Numbered from the stretch's first letter, positions 15,601 to 26,273 are shown. The stretch: 64,000 nt of DNA from Stutzerimonas nitrititolerans (GCF_003696285.1 NZ_RFFL01000002.1:186001-250000), one strand, 5' to 3'. Numbers and translations are program-made. Notes: generated by a model from the letters alone, not told the origin.

Positions 15601-18246
15601 ATGCAAGATCTCGATCCCGTCGAAACCCAGGAATGGCTGGACGCCCTCGAGTCAGTACTCGATCGCGAAGGTGAAGACCGCGCCCACTACCTGATGACCC
15701 GGATGGGTGAACTGGCCACCCGTAGCGGCACACCCCTGCCCTACGGCATCACCACGCCCTACCGCAACACCATCCCCGTCACCCGCGAAGCGAAGATGCC
15801 CGGCGACCTGTTCATGGAGCGTCGCATTCGCTCCCTGGTCCGCTGGAACGCCCTGGCGATGGTGATGCGCGCGAACCTGAAGGACCCCGACCTGGGTGGA
15901 CACATCTCCACCTTCGCCTCCAGCGCGACCCTGTACGACATCGGCTTCAACTATTTCTTCCAGGCCCCGACCGAAGAACACGGCGGCGACCTGATCTACT
16001 ACCAGGGCCATGCCTCTCCCGGCATCTACGCCCGCGCCTTCCTCGAAGGCCGCCTGACCGAAGATCAGATGCTGAACTTCCGCCAGGAAGTCGATGGCCA
16101 CGGGCTCTCGAGCTACCCGCACCCGCACCTGATGCCGGACTTCTGGCAGTTCCCCACCGTTTCCATGGGCCTGGGCCCGATCACCGCGATCTACCAGGCG
16201 CGCTTCATGAAGTACCTGGAAAACCGCGGTTTCATTCCTGCCGGCAAGCAGCGCGTCTGGTGCTTCATCGGCGACGGCGAGTGCGACGAGCCGGAAACCC
16301 TCGGCGCGATTTCCCTGGCCGGTCGCGAGAACCTCGACAACCTGGTGTTCGTCATCAACTGCAACCTGCAGCGTCTGGACGGCCCGGTGCGCGGCAACGG
16401 CAAGATCATCCAGGAACTGGAAGGCGTGTTTAAAGGCGCCAACTGGAACGTCAACAAGGTGGTCTGGGGCCGCCTGTGGGATCCGCTGTTCGCCGCTGAC
16501 GAAGACGGCCGCATGCAGCGCCGCATGGACGAGGCGATCGACGGCGAGTACCAGAACTACAAGGCAAAGGACGGCGCCTACGTGCGCAAGCACTTCTTCG
16601 GTGCCGATCCCGAGCTGCTCAAGCGCGTCGAGAAGATGTCCGACGAGGAAGTCTGGAAGCTCAACCGCGGCGGCCACGATCCCTACAAGGTCTATGCGGC
16701 CTACCACCAGGCGGTCAACCACAAGGGCCAGCCGACAGTCATCCTGGCCAAGACCATCAAGGGCTACGGCACCGGTGCCGGTGAGGCGAAGAACATCGCC
16801 CACAACACCAAGAAGGTCGATATCGACAGCCTGAAGATGTTCCGCGACCGCTTCGACATTCCGGTCAACGACTCGCAGCTCGAAGAACTGCCGTTCTACC
16901 GCCCGGCCGAAGACAGCGCGGAAATGCGCTACCTGCGCAAGTGCCGCGAAAAGCTCGGTGGTCATCTGCCGCAGCGCCGCGCCAAGAGCTTCAGCATTCC
17001 GACGCCACCGCTGGAAACCCTGAAAGCCGTGCTCGATGGCTCCGGCGATCGCGAAATCTCCACCACCATGGCGTTCGGCCGCATCCTGTCGCAACTGATC
17101 AAGGACAAGGATCTGGGCAAGCGCATCGTGCCGATCCTTGCCGACGAAGCCCGTACCTTCGGTATGGAAGGCATGTTCCGCCAGCTCGGCATCTACTCCC
17201 CCGTGGGGCAGCTGTACGAGCCGGTCGACCGCGACCAGGTGATGTACTACCGCGAAGAGAAGAACGGTCAGATCCTGCAGGAAGGCCTGAACGAAGCCGG
17301 CGCCTTCTCCTCGTTCATGGCCGCCGGTACCGCCTACAGCAACTACAACCAGCCGATGCTGCCGGTCTACATCTTCTATTCGATGTTCGGCTTCCAGCGT
17401 ATCGGCGACCTGGCCTGGGCGGCGGGCGATGCCCAGACCCGCGGCTTCCTGCTGGGCGGCACCTCCGGACGCACCACGCTGAACGGCGAAGGCCTGCAGC
17501 ACGAGGACGGCCACAGCCACATCCTCGCCAGCACCATCCCCAACTGCCGCAGCTATGACCCCACCTACGGCTACGAGCTGGCGGTGATCATGCATCACGG
17601 CATGCACGAGATGATGGAGCAGCAGAAGAGCGTCTACTACTACATCACCGTGATGAACGAGAACTACCAGCAGCCGGCCATGCCGCAGGGCGTCGAGGAC
17701 GGCATCATCAAGGGCATGTACCTGCTCGAGGAAGCCAAGGGCGACTTCAAGCACCGTGTGCAGCTGCTGGGCAGCGGCACCATCCTGCGCGAAGTGCGCG
17801 CTGCGGTGGACATCCTCGCCAAGATGGGCGTGGGCGCCGACGTCTGGAGCGTGACCAGCTTCAACGAGCTGCGCCGCGACGGCCTGGCGGTCGATCGCTG
17901 GAACCGCCTGCACCCGACCGAGGAGCCGCGCAAGAGCTACGTCCAGCAGTGCCTGGAAGGCCGCGAAGGCCCGGTGATCGCCTCCACCGACTACATGAAG
18001 CTGTTCGCCGACCAGATTCGCCAGTGGGTTCCGTCCCGCGAATACCAGGTGCTGGGCACCGACGGCTTCGGCCGCAGCGACTCGCGCGCCAAGCTGCGCG
18101 ACTTCTTCGAAGTCGACCGCCGCTGGGTGACTGTCGCCGCGCTGCAGGCACTCGCCGATCGCGGCGCCATCGAACGCAAGGTCGTGGCCGAGGCCATTAC
18201 CGAGTTCGGTATCGACCCCGAGAAGCGCAATCCGCTGGATTGCTGA
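15601..18246 (+). CDS. aceE: Pyruvate dehydrogenase E1 component AceE (homodimeric type)
   Basis: 881 residues, the homodimeric E1 form of proteobacteria. The thiamine diphosphate motif GDGECDEPE begins near residue 224 and ends in VINCNLQRLDGP. The N-terminal segment DLDPVETQEWLDALESV is the E2-binding helix region. It decarboxylates pyruvate and reductively acetylates the lipoyl groups of AceF. The ATG at 15601 is preceded by CCTGGAGCAAGCC. aceF follows within 27 bp, so the two are co-transcribed. The 281-bp upstream region holds two matching palindromes that are probable regulator sites. Confidence 0.98.
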   Translation: MQDLDPVETQEWLDALESVLDREGEDRAHYLMTRMGELATRSGTPLPYGITTPYRNTIPVTREAKMPGDLFMERRIRSLVRWNALAMVMRANLKDPDLGGHISTFASSATLYDIGFNYFFQAPTEEHGGDLIYYQGHASPGIYARAFLEGRLTEDQMLNFRQEVDGHGLSSYPHPHLMPDFWQFPTVSMGLGPITAIYQARFMKYLENRGFIPAGKQRVWCFIGDGECDEPETLGAISLAGRENLDNLVFVINCNLQRLDGPVRGNGKIIQELEGVFKGANWNVNKVVWGRLWDPLFAADEDGRMQRRMDEAIDGEYQNYKAKDGAYVRKHFFGADPELLKRVEKMSDEEVWKLNRGGHDPYKVYAAYHQAVNHKGQPTVILAKTIKGYGTGAGEAKNIAHNTKKVDIDSLKMFRDRFDIPVNDSQLEELPFYRPAEDSAEMRYLRKCREKLGGHLPQRRAKSFSIPTPPLETLKAVLDGSGDREISTTMAFGRILSQLIKDKDLGKRIVPILADEARTFGMEGMFRQLGIYSPVGQLYEPVDRDQVMYYREEKNGQILQEGLNEAGAFSSFMAAGTAYSNYNQPMLPVYIFYSMFGFQRIGDLAWAAGDAQTRGFLLGGTSGRTTLNGEGLQHEDGHSHILASTIPNCRSYDPTYGYELAVIMHHGMHEMMEQQKSVYYYITVMNENYQQPAMPQGVEDGIIKGMYLLEEAKGDFKHRVQLLGSGTILREVRAAVDILAKMGVGADVWSVTSFNELRRDGLAVDRWNRLHPTEEPRKSYVQQCLEGREGPVIASTDYMKLFADQIRQWVPSREYQVLGTDGFGRSDSRAKLRDFFEVDRRWVTVAALQALADRGAIERKVVAEAITEFGIDPEKRNPLDC

Positions 18247-18273
18247 TGCTGCGTGCGCACAGGAGAATCTATT

Positions 18274-20262
18274 GTGAGTGAAACCATACGCGTACCCGAC
18301 ATCGGCAGCGGTGAGGGTGAAGTAATCGAGTTGTTCGTCAAGGTCGGCGACCGTATCGAAGCCGACCAGAGCATCCTGACGCTCGAGTCCGACAAGGCCA
18401 GCATGGAAATTCCCGCGCCCAAGGCCGGCGTGGTGAAGAGCCTGAAGGTCAAGATGGGCGACAAGCTGAAGGAAGGCGACGAGCTGCTGGAGCTGGAAGT
18501 CGAAAGTGGTGAAGAAGCTGCAGCTTCAGCGGACGAGCCTGCCGGCGCCGCCAGCGGTGGCCCTGCCGACGAGACCGAAGCCTCGACACCGGCGGGTGAC
18601 GAAAATCCTTCGGCTTCGGCTGGTGAAGGCGAATCCCAGGAAATCAAGGTGCCGGACATCGGCTCCTCGGGCAAAGCCAGCGTGATCGAGGTATCGGTCA
18701 AGCCCGGCGACACCATCGACGCCGAGCAGGCGCTGATCACGCTCGAGTCCGACAAGGCCAGCATGGAGATTCCCTCTCCGGCGGCAGGCGTCGTCGAGAG
18801 CATTTCGGTCAAGGTGGGCGACGAAGTTGGGACCGGTGATCTGATCCTGATCCTCAAGGGCGCGGCGCCCAGCAAGCCTGCGAGCGCAGCCAGCGCACCG
18901 GCGGAAAAGCCCAAGGCGCAGCAATCGGAAGCATCCGAAGAGCCAGCAGCCGAGCCGGCCGGCGAATCCGTGGAAGAGGTCCGTATCCCGGACATCGGCT
19001 CCAGCGGCGCCGCCAACGTCATCGAAGTCATGGTGAAGGCCGGCGACAGCGTCGAGGCGGACCAGTCGCTGATCACGCTCGAATCCGATAAGGCCAGCAT
19101 GGAGATTCCGGCGCCCAAGGCCGGCGTGGTGGAATCCCTGTCGATCAAGGTCGGTGACGAAGCCAAGACCGGCGATCTGATCCTGACGCTGAAGGTGAAG
19201 GGCGCCGCCCCGGCGAAGAAGCCCGAGGCCAAGCGCGAGGAAGCCGCACCGCAACAGCAGGCCGTGGCACCGAACAAGCAGGGCGTGCCGGAAGCCAAGG
19301 CGGCGGCGACGCCTGCGCCGGCGGTGAGCGGCCCCAGCAAGGCTGGCAGCAAGGTCCACGCGGGCCCGGCGGTGCGCATGACGGCACGCGAGTTCGGCGT
19401 CGATCTCGCGGACGTTTCAGGCACCGGCCCGAAGGGGCGGATTCTCAAGGAAGACGTCCAGGCGTACGTCAAGAGCATGATGGGCAAGGCCAAGCAGGCG
19501 CCGGCAGAAGGCGCTGCGGGCGGCGCGGGCATCCCGCCGATTCCGACCGTCGACTTCAGCCGCTTCGGTGAAGTCGAGGAAGTGGCGATGACCCGCCTGA
19601 TGCAGGTCGGCGCCGCCAACCTGCACCGCAGCTGGCTCAACGTGCCGCACGTGACCCAGTTCGAATCGGCTGACATCACCGAGCTGGAAGCCTTCCGCGT
19701 TTCGCAGAAGGCCGCCGCGGAAAAGGCCGGGGTGAAGCTGACCGTGCTGCCGTTGCTGCTCAAGGCCTGCGCACATCTGCTCAAGGAACTGCCGGACTTC
19801 AACAGTTCGCTGGCGCCGAGCGGCAAGGCGCTGATCCGCAAGAAATACGTGCACCTCGGCTTCGCCGTGGACACGCCGGACGGCCTGATGGTGCCGGTCA
19901 TCCGCAACGTCGACCAGAAGAGCCTGCTGCAACTGGCGGGCGAAGCGGCGGCACTGGCCGAGAAGGCGCGCAACAAGAAGCTGTCGGCGGACGAGATGCA
20001 GGGCGCCTGCTTCACCATTTCCAGCCTCGGTCATATTGGCGGCACCGGCTTCACGCCGATCGTCAATGCACCGGAAGTGGCGATCCTGGGTGTCAGCAAG
20101 GCGACCATGCAGCCGGTATGGGACGGCAAGGCCTTCCAGCCCAAGCTGATGCTGCCGCTGTCGCTGTCCTACGATCACCGCGTGATCAACGGCGCCGCGG
20201 CGGCGCGCTTCACCAAGCGCCTGTCGGAGCTGCTGGCGGACATCCGCACCATGCTGCTGTAA
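18274..20262 (+). CDS. aceF: Pyruvate dehydrogenase E2, dihydrolipoamide acetyltransferase AceF, three lipoyl domains
   Basis: 662 residues. Three consecutive lipoyl domains each carry LESDKASMEIP with the lipoylated lysines K41, K161 and K273, joined by Ala/Pro/Glu-rich flexible linkers. A peripheral subunit-binding domain follows near 367-400 (VRMTAREFGVD...GPKGRILKEDV), then the catalytic acetyltransferase domain ending in SYDHRVINGAAAARF with H635. It passes acetyl groups to CoA and forms the core of the complex. I start at the GTG 18274 because AGGAGA lies 7 bp upstream; an in-frame GTG at 18253 lacks a site. E. coli and Azotobacter E2 also have three lipoyl domains, whereas P. aeruginosa AceF (547 residues, from memory) has two. 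Confidence 0.97.
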   Translation: MSETIRVPDIGSGEGEVIELFVKVGDRIEADQSILTLESDKASMEIPAPKAGVVKSLKVKMGDKLKEGDELLELEVESGEEAAASADEPAGAASGGPADETEASTPAGDENPSASAGEGESQEIKVPDIGSSGKASVIEVSVKPGDTIDAEQALITLESDKASMEIPSPAAGVVESISVKVGDEVGTGDLILILKGAAPSKPASAASAPAEKPKAQQSEASEEPAAEPAGESVEEVRIPDIGSSGAANVIEVMVKAGDSVEADQSLITLESDKASMEIPAPKAGVVESLSIKVGDEAKTGDLILTLKVKGAAPAKKPEAKREEAAPQQQAVAPNKQGVPEAKAAATPAPAVSGPSKAGSKVHAGPAVRMTAREFGVDLADVSGTGPKGRILKEDVQAYVKSMMGKAKQAPAEGAAGGAGIPPIPTVDFSRFGEVEEVAMTRLMQVGAANLHRSWLNVPHVTQFESADITELEAFRVSQKAAAEKAGVKLTVLPLLLKACAHLLKELPDFNSSLAPSGKALIRKKYVHLGFAVDTPDGLMVPVIRNVDQKSLLQLAGEAAALAEKARNKKLSADEMQGACFTISSLGHIGGTGFTPIVNAPEVAILGVSKATMQPVWDGKAFQPKLMLPLSLSYDHRVINGAAAARFTKRLSELLADIRTMLL

Positions 20263-20293
20263 CGCGACGAGTCAGCCGCAAGGCTGCCCCCGA

Positions 20294-20325
20294 AGCCCCG
20301 AGCCTTCACCGGCTCGGGGCTTTTT
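20294..20325 (+). terminator. Rho-independent terminator after aceF
   Basis: AGCCCCGAGCC / GGCTCGGGGCT is an 11-bp perfect stem with a TTCACC loop followed by TTTTT. It ends the aceEF transcript before the convergent aidB-like gene. Confidence 0.95.
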
Positions 20326-20346
20326 CGTTTCAGCGACCTGAAAAGG

Positions 20347-21996
20347 TCATACCCTGGCAGGCGCACTGCGGGCCAGCACCGTCCCGATATCCAACCCGCG
20401 CGGCAAAGTGCCGTAGGCGTGCCCGCGCCCTTCCAGCCGGCTGGCGATGAAGGCGTCGGACACCGCGGCGTTGCCCGCTTCGAGCAGCAGCTTGGCCTGC
20501 AACGCGACCGCCACATCCTCGGTGAGCTGGCGGGCGCGGTACTGAATGTCTTCGGTGTCGCGGAACGCGGCCTTGAGCCCCTCGATATGCCTTCCGAGGC
20601 GCGGATCACCGTGACCATCGCCAAGCTCGGCGAAGAGCGCGTCGAGCACGCCGGGCTCCTTCGACAGGGCACGCAGCACGTCCAGGCACTGCACGTTGCC
20701 CGAGCCCTCCCAGATGGAATTGACCGGCGCCTCGCGGTACAGCCGCGGCAGTATGGTCTCCTCGACATAACCGGCGCCGCCCAGGCACTCGGACGCCTCG
20801 GCGATCATGTTCGGCGCGCGTTTGCAGATCCAGTACTTGCCGACCGCCGTGACCAGGCGGGCGAATCCGGCTTCCTGCTCGTCATCCGGATTATCCAGCG
20901 CACGACCCATGCGCAATGTCAGCGCCAACGCCGCTTCGCTTTCCAATGCCAGGTCGGCCAGCACGTTCCGCATCAGCGGCTGCTCGATCAGCGCCCGCCC
21001 GCCGACCTGGCGGTGCGCGCAGTGATGGAGGGCCTGGGTCAATGCCTGACGCATCAGCGAGCTGGAGCCGATCATGCAGTCGAAGCGGGTCATGGCGACC
21101 ATTTCGATGATGGTCGCCACACCGCGCCCCTCCTCGCCGATCAGCCAGGCCAGCGCACCACGGTATTCGACCTCGCTGGAGGCGTTGGCCCAGTTGCCCA
21201 GCTTGTTCTTCAACCGCTGGATGTAGAAGGCGTTGCGTGTGCCGTCCGGGCGATGGCGCGGCAGCAGGAAACAGGACAGCCCCTTGTCGGTCTGCGCCAG
21301 GGTCAGGAAGGCATCGCACATGGGCGCCGAGCAGAACCACTTGTGCCCGACCAGCTCGTACGGCTGGCCCGGCCCGCCGGCACCGACCGGCCAGGCCCGG
21401 GTGGTATTGGCGCGCACATCGGTGCCGCCCTGCTTTTCCGTCATGGCCATGCCGATGGTGGCGCCACGCTTGTCGCCGACCGGCACGTTGCGCGGGTCGT
21501 ATTCGGTCGCCAGCACCTTGGGCAGCCACTTCGCGGCGATATCCGGCCGCAACTTCAGGGCAGGGACGCTGGCGAAGGTCATGGTGAGCGGACAGCTGCT
21601 GCCCGCTTCAGCCTGGTTGTGCAGGTACATCAGACCTGCGCGGGCCACATGGGCGCCCGGTCGAGGATCGGTCCAGGGCAACGAGGGAATGCCGTGCTCG
21701 ATGGCGGCCTGCATCAACTGGTGATAGGCCGGATGAAAATCCACCTGATCGATGCGATGACCGTAGCGATCATGGCTGCGGAACAGCGGCTTGTTCTCGT
21801 TGGCGAGAAAACCCGCCATCATCAGCGGCCCGCCCGCGAGCGCGCCATAGGCGTCCAGGCGCGCTTCGGCCCAGCCGCCCTGATAACGCTGGACCCATTC
21901 CTGCAACGGCACGTCGAGCCGGTAGAGGTTGGCGCCTTCGAGTGGCGGCACCTGGTTGGTGACTTCATGGGTTTCGGCAAGAAGATGCGGCTGCAT
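20347..21996 (-). CDS. aidB: AidB-like acyl-CoA dehydrogenase family protein
   Basis: 549 residues, matching E. coli AidB (541) throughout in recognisable motifs: [11 protein letters not shown] at the N-terminus, [52 protein letters not shown] and [24 protein letters not shown]. It binds FAD. AidB is induced by alkylation stress in E. coli and binds DNA, but its enzymatic role is uncertain; related Pseudomonas proteins are often annotated isovaleryl-CoA dehydrogenase. I start at the ATG 21996 with ATGGAG 9 bp upstream, rather than 14 codons earlier. It faces aceF convergently and is divergent from thiD. In PAO1 the equivalent (PA3972) also lies near thiD. Confidence 0.85.
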   Translation of the reverse strand: MQPHLLAETHEVTNQVPPLEGANLYRLDVPLQEWVQRYQGGWAEARLDAYGALAGGPLMMAGFLANENKPLFRSHDRYGHRIDQVDFHPAYHQLMQAAIEHGIPSLPWTDPRPGAHVARAGLMYLHNQAEAGSSCPLTMTFASVPALKLRPDIAAKWLPKVLATEYDPRNVPVGDKRGATIGMAMTEKQGGTDVRANTTRAWPVGAGGPGQPYELVGHKWFCSAPMCDAFLTLAQTDKGLSCFLLPRHRPDGTRNAFYIQRLKNKLGNWANASSEVEYRGALAWLIGEEGRGVATIIEMVAMTRFDCMIGSSSLMRQALTQALHHCAHRQVGGRALIEQPLMRNVLADLALESEAALALTLRMGRALDNPDDEQEAGFARLVTAVGKYWICKRAPNMIAEASECLGGAGYVEETILPRLYREAPVNSIWEGSGNVQCLDVLRALSKEPGVLDALFAELGDGHGDPRLGRHIEGLKAAFRDTEDIQYRARQLTEDVAVALQAKLLLEAGNAAVSDAFIASRLEGRGHAYGTLPRGLDIGTVLARSAPARV

Positions 21997-22185
21997 GGCG
22001 ATTGCTCCATGGCTCAGGGGTGCGACCCAGTGAAGCATGGACCATGGCCGAAAAAAAGCGCGGTATCGGCCAAATCAAGGGACGCTTCCTGGGCGTCATC
22101 CAGCTCGAAAACGCCTTTGCGTCCAGCTTTCCAGCCCAGGCGCTTCTTATCGTCTTCCCGTCGTTTAGTGCTAAGCTCGCACGCC

Positions 22186-22977
22186 ATGAAAACGCCAACT
22201 TCCCGTCCCGTCGTCCTCTGCCTTTCCGGCCACGATCCCAGTGGTGGTGCCGGTCTGCAGGCGGACATCGAGGCCCTGCTCGCCCAGGGCTGCCATGCCG
22301 CTCCGACCGTTACTGCGCTGACCGTGCAGGACACCGTCGATGTTTCCGATTTCCGCGTGCTCGACCGCGACTGGGTCATGGCCCAGGCCAACGCGGTGAT
22401 CGCCGACCTGCCGGTCGCCGCCGTCAAGCTGGGCATGCTCGGCTCGGTCGAGATGGTCGACACCGTGCTCGACATCATGCGCAAGCTGCCCAGCGTACCG
22501 CTGGTCTGCGACCCGGTATTGCGTGCCGGCGGCGGCGGCGCGCTGGGCCGCGACGAAGTCGGCTTCGCCATGCGCGAGCGACTGTTCCCCGTCGCCACCA
22601 TCGCCACACCGAACCTGCCCGAGGCGCAGATTCTGGCCGAGCTGCCCAATGGCACGGCGGATCAGTGCGCCGAGAAGCTGCTCCCCTACATAGGCCATCT
22701 GCTGATCACCGGCGGCCATGGCGACGAAACCGAAGTTCACAACCGGCTGTACGCCCGCGACGGCAGCCTGCACACCTTCACCTGCCAGCGGTTGCCGGGC
22801 AGCTATCACGGCTCGGGCTGTACCCTGGCCAGCACCCTCGCCGGCCGCCTGGCCCTGGGCGAGAGCCTGACCAGCGCGGTCGAGTCCGCCCTCGACTACA
22901 CCTGGCGCACCCTGCGCGACGCCGAAGCCCCGGGCCACGGCCAGTACATCCCGCGCCGTCTGCCGCTGGAACTGTGA
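22186..22977 (+). CDS. thiD: Hydroxymethylpyrimidine/phosphomethylpyrimidine kinase ThiD
   Basis: 263 residues, ribokinase-like fold. [19 protein letters not shown] at the N-terminus binds [12 protein letters not shown] and the anion-hole segment [19 protein letters not shown] near 205 complete the active site. It phosphorylates HMP to HMP-P and then HMP-PP for thiamin synthesis. The ATG at 22186 lacks an obvious Shine-Dalgarno. thiE starts 14 bp after its stop, so the two form an operon. No TPP-riboswitch signature was found upstream. Confidence 0.95.
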   Translation: MKTPTSRPVVLCLSGHDPSGGAGLQADIEALLAQGCHAAPTVTALTVQDTVDVSDFRVLDRDWVMAQANAVIADLPVAAVKLGMLGSVEMVDTVLDIMRKLPSVPLVCDPVLRAGGGGALGRDEVGFAMRERLFPVATIATPNLPEAQILAELPNGTADQCAEKLLPYIGHLLITGGHGDETEVHNRLYARDGSLHTFTCQRLPGSYHGSGCTLASTLAGRLALGESLTSAVESALDYTWRTLRDAEAPGHGQYIPRRLPLEL

Positions 22978-22991
22978 GCGAGGCACGGCGC

Positions 22992-23633
22992 ATGAACGAA
23001 ACCTCTCCGCTGCGCGGGCTCTACGCGATCACCGACAGCCAGCTGCTCGCCGAAGGCCGCCTGCTGCCCTACGTCGAAGCCGCGCTGCGCGGCGGCGTGC
23101 GGCTGTTGCAGTACCGCGACAAGTCCGGCGACGAAGCGCGCCGCCAGCGTGAAGCCCAGGCACTGGCTGAACTCTGCGCGCGCCACGGCGCGGCGCTGAT
23201 CATCAACGACGACCTGGAACTGGCCGCCCATCTGGGCGTCGGCCTGCACCTGGGCCAGGAAGACGGCTCGCTGGCCATCGCCCGTGAACGGCTCGGTCCG
23301 CAGGCGATCGTCGGTGCCACCTGCCATGCACAGCTGACACTGGCCGAGCGGGCCATCGAGGACGGCGCCAGCTATGTCGCCTTCGGTCGTTTCTTCAATT
23401 CCAATACCAAACCCGGCGCCCCAGCCGCCGACGATGCCTTGCTGCAACAGGCCCGTGCGCGTTTTCGCCAACCCATCGTCGCGATTGGCGGCATCACCCT
23501 GGACACGGCGCCACGACTGATCGCCCAGGGCGCCGACCTGATCGCCGTGATTCACGCGCTGTTCGCCGCCGACTCGGCCGCCGAGGTCGAACAACGCGCA
23601 CAAGCCTTCAGTCGGCTGTTCACAATCCCCTGA
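22992..23633 (+). CDS. thiE: Thiamine-phosphate synthase ThiE
   Basis: 213 residues, TIM barrel. Motifs are [52 protein letters not shown] (phosphate and metal site), [17 protein letters not shown] and [13 protein letters not shown]. It joins HMP-PP and thiazole phosphate to make thiamin monophosphate. The ATG at 22992 is 14 bp after thiD. The gene following is hemL, the same order as PA3975-PA3977. Confidence 0.95.
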   Translation: MNETSPLRGLYAITDSQLLAEGRLLPYVEAALRGGVRLLQYRDKSGDEARRQREAQALAELCARHGAALIINDDLELAAHLGVGLHLGQEDGSLAIARERLGPQAIVGATCHAQLTLAERAIEDGASYVAFGRFFNSNTKPGAPAADDALLQQARARFRQPIVAIGGITLDTAPRLIAQGADLIAVIHALFAADSAAEVEQRAQAFSRLFTIP

Positions 23634-23686
23634 TTTCATCGGCGGGCCATCGCCGACCCGCCCATCTTTTTTTCGAGAGGTTCAGC

Positions 23687-24970
23687 ATGTCCCGTTCCGA
23701 AATACTGTTCGCCAGCGCCCAGACCCATATCCCCGGCGGCGTCAACTCACCGGTGCGCGCCTTCCGCAGCGTCGGCGGCACACCGCTGTTCCTCAAGCAC
23801 GCCGAGGGCGCCTACGTCATCGACGAGGATGACAAGCGCTATGTCGACTACGTCGGCTCCTGGGGCCCGATGATCCTCGGCCACAGCCACCCGGACGTGC
23901 TCGACGCGGTGCGCCGCCAGCTCGACCACGGTCTGTCCTACGGTGCGCCGACGGCCATGGAAACCCAGATGGCCGAGCTGGTCTGCAGCCTGGTGCCGTC
24001 GATGGAGATGGTGCGCATGGTCAGTTCCGGCACCGAAGCGACCATGAGCGCGATCCGCCTGGCCCGCGGCTACACCGGTCGCGACGCCATCATCAAGTTC
24101 GAAGGTTGCTACCACGGCCACTCCGACAGCCTGCTGGTCAAGGCCGGTTCCGGCGCCCTGACCCAGGGCGTGCCCAGCTCGGCCGGCGTACCGGCGGATT
24201 TCGCCAAGCACACCCTGACCCTGGCCTACAACGACCTGGCCGAAGTCGAGGCCACACTGGCCGAGAAAGGTGAACAGGTCGCCTGCATCATCGTCGAACC
24301 GGTGGCCGGCAACATGAACTGCGTGCCGCCGGCGCCGGGCTTCCTCGAAGGCCTGCGCAGCCTGTGCGACAAGCACGGCGTGGTGCTGATCTTCGACGAG
24401 GTGATGACCGGGTTCCGTGTCGCCCTCGGCGGTGCCCAGGCGCATTTCGGCGTCACGCCGGATATGTCCACCTTCGGCAAGATCATTGGCGGCGGCATGC
24501 CGGTCGGCTGCTTCGGCGGCAAGCGTGCCATCATGGAATGCGTCGCGCCGCTCGGCCCGGTCTACCAGGCCGGCACCCTGTCGGGGAACCCGCTGGCGAT
24601 GGCCGCAGGCCTGACCACGCTGAATCTTATCAACCGCCCCGGCTTCCATGCCGAGCTCACCGACTACACCACGCGCATGCTGGCCGGCCTGAAGGAACGC
24701 GCCGAGGCAGCTGGCATTCCGTTCGTCACCACCCAGGTCGGCGGCATGTTCGGCCTGTATTTCAGCGGGGCCGACGACATCGTCACCTTCGCCGACGTGA
24801 TGGCCAGCGACGCCGAGCGCTTCAAGCGCTTCTTCCATCTGATGCTGGACGGTGGCGTGTACCTGGCGCCGAGCGCGTTCGAGGCGGGTTTCACCTCCAT
24901 CGCCCATGGCGAAACCGAGCTGAAGATCACCCTGGACGCCGCCGAGCGCGCCTTTGCCCAGCTGGCATAA
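23687..24970 (+). CDS. hemL: Glutamate-1-semialdehyde 2,1-aminomutase HemL
   Basis: 427 residues, fold-type I PLP enzyme of normal length. Signatures are [17 protein letters not shown] at the N-terminus, [32 protein letters not shown] and the PLP lysine in [14 protein letters not shown] near residue 265. It converts glutamate-1-semialdehyde to 5-aminolevulinate, the C5 route to heme. The ATG at 23687 is preceded by CGAGAGGTTCAGC. Confidence 0.97.
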   Translation: MSRSEILFASAQTHIPGGVNSPVRAFRSVGGTPLFLKHAEGAYVIDEDDKRYVDYVGSWGPMILGHSHPDVLDAVRRQLDHGLSYGAPTAMETQMAELVCSLVPSMEMVRMVSSGTEATMSAIRLARGYTGRDAIIKFEGCYHGHSDSLLVKAGSGALTQGVPSSAGVPADFAKHTLTLAYNDLAEVEATLAEKGEQVACIIVEPVAGNMNCVPPAPGFLEGLRSLCDKHGVVLIFDEVMTGFRVALGGAQAHFGVTPDMSTFGKIIGGGMPVGCFGGKRAIMECVAPLGPVYQAGTLSGNPLAMAAGLTTLNLINRPGFHAELTDYTTRMLAGLKERAEAAGIPFVTTQVGGMFGLYFSGADDIVTFADVMASDAERFKRFFHLMLDGGVYLAPSAFEAGFTSIAHGETELKITLDAAERAFAQLA

Positions 24971-24975
24971 ATCCG

Positions 24976-25590
24976 GTGCCTGAGCTGTTGCAAGCCACGC
25001 TGCTGACGCTTGCCGCGTCAGCTGGTGTGATCCGTCTCGGCATCGCGCGCCGCGGTTACGGCGAGCCCTACCAGCCCGCGTTGTTCTGCGTCCAGCTGGC
25101 GTTCGCTCTCGCCGCCGGCACCGGCGCTTGCGCCGTGGCGCAGCTGGCGTTCGGCTTCGACACGCTGGAGGCACGCCGCTGGCTGTTGCAGGCGACCCTG
25201 CTGCTCGGCTTTCCGTTGATCGGTACCGTCGCGCTGACGCTGGCAAGCCGCTGGACCTGGAGTAGGCCCGGTTGGGGACGAATGGTGCTCGGCCTATGCG
25301 CGTTCTTCGAACTGGCCCGCCAGCTCGGCTGGAGCGAGCCCTATGCGCTGGGCCTTGGTCTCGGCAGCGCCTCGCTGGTGCTTTATGCCGGCCTGGTGCA
25401 AAGGCCGGCACGACTGCCGACAGGCGCCGGCATGCTGGGTTGCGTGTTGATGCTGGCGGCGCTGCCATGGCCGACACTGCCGCTTGCGGATTACCAGCTG
25501 CTTTGCCTCGGTCTGGCTTGCCTGCCGCTGGCCTGGCTGCTGCCGAATCTGCGAAACAATTCGAACGAACGAGTCGAAACGTCCGCATAA
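24976..25590 (+). CDS. Small multi-pass inner-membrane protein (PA3978-like)
   Basis: 204 residues, strongly hydrophobic, with about six predicted transmembrane stretches (for example VQLAFALAAGTGACAVAQLAF, in part, and LLGFPLIGTVALTLA) and a polar C-terminus ending NNSNERVETSA. The start is a GTG at 24976, only 5 bp after the hemL stop, so it is almost certainly read from the hemL transcript. The frame is open further upstream inside hemL, but that part has no membrane-protein character. The function is unknown to me; the location matches PA3978 of P. aeruginosa. Confidence 0.75.
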   Translation: MPELLQATLLTLAASAGVIRLGIARRGYGEPYQPALFCVQLAFALAAGTGACAVAQLAFGFDTLEARRWLLQATLLLGFPLIGTVALTLASRWTWSRPGWGRMVLGLCAFFELARQLGWSEPYALGLGLGSASLVLYAGLVQRPARLPTGAGMLGCVLMLAALPWPTLPLADYQLLCLGLACLPLAWLLPNLRNNSNERVETSA

Positions 25591-25615
25591 AAGGCACTCC
25601 GCGCCGTGAAAGGCT

Positions 25616-25644
25616 TTGTAAGCCGGCGAGAGCTTATCCATAAT
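25616..25644 (+). promoter_or_regulatory. Candidate sigma-70 promoter for the Sel1-repeat gene
   Basis: TTGTAA and CATAAT are separated by 17 bp, about 70 bp upstream of the ATG at 25712. The box quality is moderate. Confidence 0.45.
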
Positions 25645-25711
25645 GTGACGGCCGGCTCGTTTCTGACCGGCCAGTTCTGTCAACGCCCTGCTCTTCGAGG
25701 CGCCTCGAGCC

Positions 25712-26242
25712 ATGATTCGCACCGGTCGCAGCCTTACGTTGGGTTGCCTGTTGCTTCTATCGCCCCTGCTGTCGGCTGCGGGCGGCAATTCCCTGCTGAT
25801 TCCGGCAACGGCCCGCTGCACCCTCAATACCCTTCCCGAGGAGCTTCCCGACGCGCTGCGCGCCTGCCAGCAGGCGGCCAGCCAGGGCGACCTGCAGGCC
25901 GCCTACGAGTTGGGCGAGTTCCATTACGACGGCCGCCGCGCGCCGCGCGACCTGAACAAGGCGCTGCACTGGTTCGAGCAGGCGTCGCTGAAAGGCCATG
26001 CGCTGGCGCAGCACCGCCTCGGCACCATGTTCTTTCGTGGTGAAGGCGTGCCGGCCAGCAACGTGCAGGCCTACATCCTGCTGAAGATGTCGGCGGTAAA
26101 CGGTGCCGAAGAGGCGCTGGACACCGCGGACCGGGTCTCGGCACAGATGCGCCGTGACGAGCTGGAAATCGCCGTCCAGGTGCTGGGACAGATCTTCCGC
26201 AATTACCTGATGGACCTGCAGACCGTCGAAAATCCGCGCTGA
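25712..26242 (+). CDS. Secreted Sel1-repeat (TPR-like) protein
   Basis: 176 residues. An N-terminal signal peptide (MIRTGRSLTLGCLLLLSPLLSA) suggests periplasmic location. Two Sel1-like repeats follow: AAYELGEFHYDGRRAPRDLNKALHWFEQA (in part) near 70-98 and AQHRLGTMFFRGEGVPASN near 107-125. Such repeats form helical protein-binding surfaces. It lies between the hemL cluster and miaB, the place of PA3979 in P. aeruginosa. The partner is unknown. Confidence 0.8.
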   Translation: MIRTGRSLTLGCLLLLSPLLSAAGGNSLLIPATARCTLNTLPEELPDALRACQQAASQGDLQAAYELGEFHYDGRRAPRDLNKALHWFEQASLKGHALAQHRLGTMFFRGEGVPASNVQAYILLKMSAVNGAEEALDTADRVSAQMRRDELEIAVQVLGQIFRNYLMDLQTVENPR

Positions 26243-26273
26243 GGGCCGCTTGCTCGCGTCGACGTCCAGCGGG

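Noticed and set aside
15652-17913. Minus-strand ORF of 753 codons
   Set aside because: It is antisense to aceE and has no recognisable domain.
17991-20018. Minus-strand Ser/Ala-rich ORF of 675 codons
   Set aside because: It is antisense to aceF. Its apparent repeats are the complement of the three lipoyl domains.
22039-22185. TPP riboswitch ahead of thiD
   Set aside because: I could not find the conserved CUGAGA and ACCUGA-like elements in the 147-bp leader.
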